Origin: G963704535 sp963704535
GTDB taxonomy: Bacteria > Chloroflexota > Chloroflexia > Chloroflexales > Roseiflexaceae
Direction: 5' to 3'
Length of the DNA: 64,000 bases
Assembly (NCBI GenBank): GCA_963704535.1
Contig: OY969916.1
Location: 2,294,001 to 2,358,000 of the forward strand
Part shown: in pieces, positions 60,288 through 64,000 of the stretch
Layout: every line of letters starts with the position of its first letter
Numbering within the stretch: position 1 is the stretch's first letter
Position numbers and translations under genes: made by a program
Notes under the pieces: model-generated
What the model was told of the DNA's origin: nothing
Database searches by the model: none
Seen by the model: the letters and a program-made list of their open reading frames with translations, nothing else

Positions 60288-60545
60288 CAAGGTGAAAGGG
60301 TGAAAGGGTGAAGGGGTGCATCTGAGGATGGAGGATGGAGGATGGAGGATGGAGCCAGGGCACGTAAGGGCGTATTGCATACGCCCCACCCAACCCAGAA
60401 GAACCGAGAACCTGTAGGGCAGGCCCTCCGTGGCCGCCCGCCCATCGCCGCCCACCCATCGCCGCCCGCCCATCGCCGCCCACCCATCACCCGTCCACCC
60501 CGACGCCACGCAACACGCAACACGCAACACGCATCCGGCAATCGT
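60266..60545. repeat. composite intergenic repeat block
   Basis: In order: GATGACAA units overlapping the pepF stop, GGTGAAAG units, GGATGGA units (60324-60352), CACGTAAGGGCGTATTGCAT-ACGCCCC (60360-60387), a GTAGGGCAGGCCCTCCGTGG-CCGCCC palindrome (60414-60441), CGCCCACCCATCGC units (60436-60488) and CGCAACA units (60505-60532). The first part matches 30505-30660. No gene. Confidence 0.88.
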
Positions 60546-60574
60546 AAATAGTAAATCGTACATAAGGAACATCC

Positions 60575-62182
60575 ATGGACCTGAACCTACTCACCCTCCC
60601 CTACCCCTCCCGGCGGGTGCCGCTGGTCGCCGGGCGCGGCGTCGTGGCGACCGGCCACCCGCTGGCCGCGCAGGCCGGGCTGGCGATGCTCCAGGCCGGC
60701 GGGTCGGCTGCCGACGCGGCGATCGCCACGGCGGCGGCGCTGACGGTGCTTGAGCCGACAGCGAACGGGATCGGCGGCGACGCGTTCGCGCTGGTGTGGG
60801 ACGGACAGCGACTGCATGGGCTGAACGGCTCCGGCCGGGCGCCGGCGGCGCTCACCGCCGAGGTGGTTCGCCACGCCGGCCACGAGACAATGCCGGTGCA
60901 GGGCTGGCTGTCGGTGACAGTGCCGGGCGCGCCGGCGGCCTGGCGCGATCTGCACGCGCGCTTCGGGCGCCTGCCGTTCGCCCGGCTCCTCGCGCCGGCG
61001 ATCGACTACGCCGAGCGTGGCCACCCCGTCGCGGCGATGGTGGCCCGATTCTGGGCGCGTGCCGTCGAGGCGGCCCGCCAGCGGCCCGAGCCGATGTACG
61101 CCGGCTTTCTGCCGACGTTTGCGCCCGATGGCCACGCCCCAGTCGCAGGCAGCTCCTTCGCCAGCCCAGGCCACGCCCGCACGCTGCGGCTGATCGCCGA
61201 GAGCGAGGCGCAGGCGTTCTACACAGGCGAGATCGCCGCAGCGATCACCGGCTTCGCCGGGCGCACCGGCGGTCTGATCAGCGCCGACGACCTGGCTGCC
61301 CACACCAGCACCTGGGTCGAGCCGATCGCGACCGCCTACCGGGGCCACCAGGTCTGGGAGATCCCGCCCAACGGGCAGGGGCTGGCGGCTCTGATCGCGC
61401 TGGGCATCCTGGAAGGGCTGGATCTCGCTCACCACCAGCGCGACTCGGCCGACGCCTACCACCTCCAGATCGAGGCGATGAAGCTGGCCTTCGCCGACGC
61501 CTACCGCTACATCGCCGACCCCGAGCGGGCTGCCGTGCCGGTGGAAGGGCTGCTCGACCCGGCTTACCTGGCCGCGCGGCGCGCCCTGATCGGCCCCACG
61601 GCGCGGCGCCACGAGCCGGGCCGGCCGCCGCGCGGCGGCACCGTCTACCTGTGCGCCGCCGACGCCGACGGCCTGATGGTCAGCATGATCCAGTCCAACT
61701 ACTTTGGCTTCGGCTCCGGGGTCGTCGTGCCGGATTGGGGCATCGCGCTACAGAACCGCGGCCATGGCTTCAGCCTGCACCCGGATCACCCGAACGTGCT
61801 GGAGCCGGGCAAGCGCCCCTTCCACACGATCATCCCCGGCTTCCTGACTCGCGACGGCGAGGCGGTCGGCCCGTTCGGCGTGATGGGCGGCGAGATGCAG
61901 CCGCAGGGGCATACCCAGGTGATGGTCAACACCCTTGACTACGGCATGAACCCGCAGGCCGCGCTCGACGCGCCGCGCTGGCGTGTGGAGGGTGAGGTGG
62001 TCTTCGTGGAGTCGGAGACGCCGCACCACGTCGTCGAGGGGCTGACGGCGCGGGGGCACGTGGTGCGGGTCGCCGCCGAGCCGAGCGGCTTCGGGCGCGG
62101 CCAGGCGATCTGGCGGCTGCCCTCCGGCGCATACGCTGCCGGGAGCGAGCCGCGCTGCGATGGAAATGCAGTCGGGTTCTAA
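60575..62182 (+). CDS. ggt: gamma-glutamyltransferase family protein
   Basis: An N-terminal nucleophile hydrolase of 535 residues that cuts or transfers gamma-glutamyl groups of glutathione-like amides. GGSAADAAIATAAALTVLEP near 43 and NGIGGDAFALV are the family start. The autocatalytic Thr lies in RGGTVYLCAADADG near 350, followed by SMIQSNYFGFGSGV and MGGEMQPQGHTQVM near 430. No signal peptide, so a cytoplasmic type. Chloroflexota GGT-like enzymes may act on other gamma-glutamyl or acyl substrates. Confidence 0.9.
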   Translation: MDLNLLTLPYPSRRVPLVAGRGVVATGHPLAAQAGLAMLQAGGSAADAAIATAAALTVLEPTANGIGGDAFALVWDGQRLHGLNGSGRAPAALTAEVVRHAGHETMPVQGWLSVTVPGAPAAWRDLHARFGRLPFARLLAPAIDYAERGHPVAAMVARFWARAVEAARQRPEPMYAGFLPTFAPDGHAPVAGSSFASPGHARTLRLIAESEAQAFYTGEIAAAITGFAGRTGGLISADDLAAHTSTWVEPIATAYRGHQVWEIPPNGQGLAALIALGILEGLDLAHHQRDSADAYHLQIEAMKLAFADAYRYIADPERAAVPVEGLLDPAYLAARRALIGPTARRHEPGRPPRGGTVYLCAADADGLMVSMIQSNYFGFGSGVVVPDWGIALQNRGHGFSLHPDHPNVLEPGKRPFHTIIPGFLTRDGEAVGPFGVMGGEMQPQGHTQVMVNTLDYGMNPQAALDAPRWRVEGEVVFVESETPHHVVEGLTARGHVVRVAAEPSGFGRGQAIWRLPSGAYAAGSEPRCDGNAVGF

Positions 62183-62217
62183 AAAACTGTCAGGAAAGGT
62201 TCGCGCCTCATTCGCAA

Positions 62218-62272
62218 TCCGTGGTAGGAAGGGGGTTCTTGAGGGGGCAGCCCCCCTCAAACTCCCCCTTTA
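62218..62272. repeat. GAGGGGG/CCCCCTC palindrome
   Basis: ATCCGTGGTAGGAAGGGGGT, TCTTGAGGGGG, centre, CCCCCCTCAAACTCCCCC. It touches the stop codon of the PAS-STAS gene and separates it from the convergent ggt gene. Confidence 0.85.
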
Positions 62273-63949
62273 ACTGCTACCCTTATCTGCTCTTATGGCG
62301 AAGTCGATCCCGCTCTGGAGCGTGCTGCGGGTGATGAGCCCACTCAAGTCGGTGCTGAGGCCGACCAGGGTCTGGGCGACCTCGGGGCGGATGCCGGTGA
62401 GAATGACCTGCGCGCCCAGCAGCTTGACGGCCTGGGCCGCTCGGATCAGCCCGTCGGCGACCTGGATATCGACCACCGGCACGCCGGTGATGTCGAGGAT
62501 CGCGACCTGGGCGTGATGCACGGCAATGCCCTTCAATAGCTCCTCGATGACCTGCTGCGCCCGCCGCGAGTCCATCGCGCCGATCAGCGGCATCACCATC
62601 ACCGTGTCGCTGATCGGGATCAGCGGGGTCGAAAGCTCGCGTAGCGCCGCTTCCTGCACGCGGATGATCTCCTCCTGAAGGCGCAGGCGCTCTTCCTCAG
62701 CCTGCCTACGGTGGGTGATATCGCGCAGCCAGACCGTCATGACCTGTTCGCCGTTGATCTCGAACTTGGAGATCGTGGCCTCGGCCGGGAATGGGGTGCC
62801 ATCGCGGCGGCACACCGAGAACATGCCGCGCATTTCCATCGGACGCAGCGTGTCGGTCGATGCGGCGAACTCGCGCACGTAGTGCGCGTGAGGCCCGGCA
62901 AACTCCGGCGGCAACAGGATATCCATCGACTGACCCAGAACCTCGTCGGCCTGAAAGCCAAACAGCTTCTCGGCGCCGACGTTGAAGAGCGTGATCCGCT
63001 GATTCGAGTCGATCAACACGATCGCATCCTTCGTGAGATTCACGATGCCGGCGAAACGGGCCTGCGACGCGCGCAACTCCTGCTCGATGCGTCGGCGCTC
63101 GGTGACGTCGTTGCCAAAACCGATCGCCTCGATCAGGGTGCCATCCTGGTCGAAGCGGTTGACCGAGTTCCAGGCGATCGTGCGCTTTGCTCCGGTCCGC
63201 GTGGTCAGCGTCATCTCGTGATCGCGCACATCGCCCTGCTCGAACGCGGCGAAGAGCTGCTCGACCTGATAATAGTCGTCGCCGGGGTAGAAGGTCGTCC
63301 ACCAGTTCCGGCCGATCAGCTCGTCGGCGCGGTAGCCGGTGACCTGTTCGAGCGCCGGGTTGATGAAGTTGGTGGTACCGTCGGGCGCGATCCCGCCGAT
63401 CAGCGCCGGCGTCTGCTCGACAAGCTGCCGGTTATAGCCGCGCGCTTGTCGGAGCTGCTCCTCGGTCTCCCTGCGCTCGGTGATATTCTGTGTAATCCCG
63501 ACGGTCTTGACGATCTGGCCCTCGGCGTTGAAGATCGGCGCCTTGCGGGTGTGGAAAACATAGACCTCGCCGTCGTGGCGGGTGATCGGCTCGTGCGGGA
63601 TATTGAGGACCTGCCCAGTCGTGAAGACGTAGGCGTCATCTTTGAGGTACTGCTTGGTGTGGTCAGGCTCGTTGAAGGGCGCGTCGATCAGACCGCGGAG
63701 CTGCTCCATCGTCATCCCGTAATAGTCGCGGAACGCCTGGTTGGCGTAGACGATGCGCGACTGCGGCCCTTTGACCAGGATCATGGCCGGGACGAAATCC
63801 AGGGCCTGCGTATACATCTCCACCTGCTCGCCCAGCTCCGCGACGGACTGGTCGCGCTGCGCGAGGGTGCGCTCCAGTTCGACCGTGCGCGCTCGTAGGT
63901 TCGCAAGCTCGGCGTGTAACGCATCGAGGTTCTCGACGAACGTAGACAT
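62270..63949 (-). CDS. PAS-PAS-PAS-STAS regulatory protein (RsbR-like)
   Basis: A cytoplasmic sensor of 559 residues: an N-terminal coiled coil (LDALHAELANLRARTVELER), three PAS domains (about 45-165, 175-290 and 300-420, each ending in an ITERR/VTERR/ITHRR linker) and a C-terminal STAS domain with MPLIGAMDSRRAQQVIEELL and LDITGVPVVDIQVADGL. The STAS motif is that of RsbR/RsbS stressosome proteins; the Ser and Thr around VAQTLVGLSTDLSGL are possible kinase targets. It probably joins stress input to a partner-switch pathway; no kinase or phosphatase gene is adjacent. I chose ATG 63949. Confidence 0.9.
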   Translation of the reverse strand: MSTFVENLDALHAELANLRARTVELERTLAQRDQSVAELGEQVEMYTQALDFVPAMILVKGPQSRIVYANQAFRDYYGMTMEQLRGLIDAPFNEPDHTKQYLKDDAYVFTTGQVLNIPHEPITRHDGEVYVFHTRKAPIFNAEGQIVKTVGITQNITERRETEEQLRQARGYNRQLVEQTPALIGGIAPDGTTNFINPALEQVTGYRADELIGRNWWTTFYPGDDYYQVEQLFAAFEQGDVRDHEMTLTTRTGAKRTIAWNSVNRFDQDGTLIEAIGFGNDVTERRRIEQELRASQARFAGIVNLTKDAIVLIDSNQRITLFNVGAEKLFGFQADEVLGQSMDILLPPEFAGPHAHYVREFAASTDTLRPMEMRGMFSVCRRDGTPFPAEATISKFEINGEQVMTVWLRDITHRRQAEEERLRLQEEIIRVQEAALRELSTPLIPISDTVMVMPLIGAMDSRRAQQVIEELLKGIAVHHAQVAILDITGVPVVDIQVADGLIRAAQAVKLLGAQVILTGIRPEVAQTLVGLSTDLSGLITRSTLQSGIDFAIRADKGSS

Positions 63950-64000
63950 GACCCAAACTCCATGTTCTGTAGTACGCCGCGTGACGAGATGTGTCACGGA

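Overview
The window is GC-rich, tightly packed bacterial chromosome, most like a member of Chloroflexota (class Chloroflexia). That placement is inference: it rests on overall GC, the Tat-exported binding lipoprotein with an Ala/Pro/Thr linker, the RsbR-like PAS-STAS protein, the ISAzo13-type insertion sequence and the great load of intergenic palindromes. There is no rRNA, tRNA, CRISPR array or phage module. I count about 50 protein genes. They are interrupted by several families of short dispersed repeats that fill nearly every intergenic gap.

Layout. 1-4.6 kb: a small release-factor-like protein, uridine phosphorylase and two paralogous zinc-ribbon membrane proteins. 4.6-15.2 kb: a sugar-acid uptake and breakdown island with an SMP-30 lactonase (frameshifted), two enolase-superfamily dehydratases, a binding protein, two ABC permeases (with frame disruptions), an HpcH/HpaI aldolase and a zinc-type dehydrogenase; a mannonate dehydratase lies apart at 48 kb. 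15.4-22 kb: Uma2 nuclease, RecD2-like helicase, site-2 protease with CBS domains, a TerC transporter behind a manganese (yybP-ykoY) riboswitch, a cysteine-dioxygenase-like cupin and a 21-bp tandem array. 22.5-27 kb: a 1109-residue Clp-type AAA+ unfoldase fused to a release-factor-2-like module, followed by a DUF4037 protein. 27-36.8 kb: gamma carbonic anhydrase, Fpg/MutM between two inverted copies of a palindromic element, RarD, HutF with an M20 amidohydrolase, DUF2721, a small protein plus HNH pair and an S9 peptidase.

36.8-50.1 kb: a PIN toxin-antitoxin pair of lower GC, a DMGDH-like flavoprotein, a DEAD-box helicase with a consensus promoter, a secreted GH43-CBM13 enzyme, a polytopic membrane protein, a fatty-acid desaturase, an esterase, a GlsB-type membrane protein, UxuA and EamA. 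50.4-64 kb: an NAD epimerase, a LexA-like repressor whose SOS-type promoter has been cut off by an insertion sequence, a frameshifted small helical protein, an SH3-like protein coupled to a secreted metallo-beta-lactamase/lamin-tail protein, Memo, oligoendopeptidase F, gamma-glutamyltransferase and a PAS-PAS-PAS-STAS stressosome-like protein.

Most notable: (1) the Clp unfoldase keeps a ClpP-docking IGF loop and carries an RF2-derived domain that has lost both the stop-codon-reading SPF motif and the GGQ domain, which looks like a ribosome-targeted proteolysis adaptor; (2) an ISAzo13 element sits between a consensus SOS promoter with a LexA box and the lexA-like gene, in the same orientation; (3) that LexA lacks its catalytic Ser and Lys; (4) the intergenic space is built from inverted arrays of 7-9 bp tandem repeats and a GAGGGG-CCCCTC palindrome family of about 18 copies, which in places supply the last residues and stop codons of genes. 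Several genes carry one-base frameshifts in short G/C runs, so consensus errors in the assembly are a live alternative to real decay.
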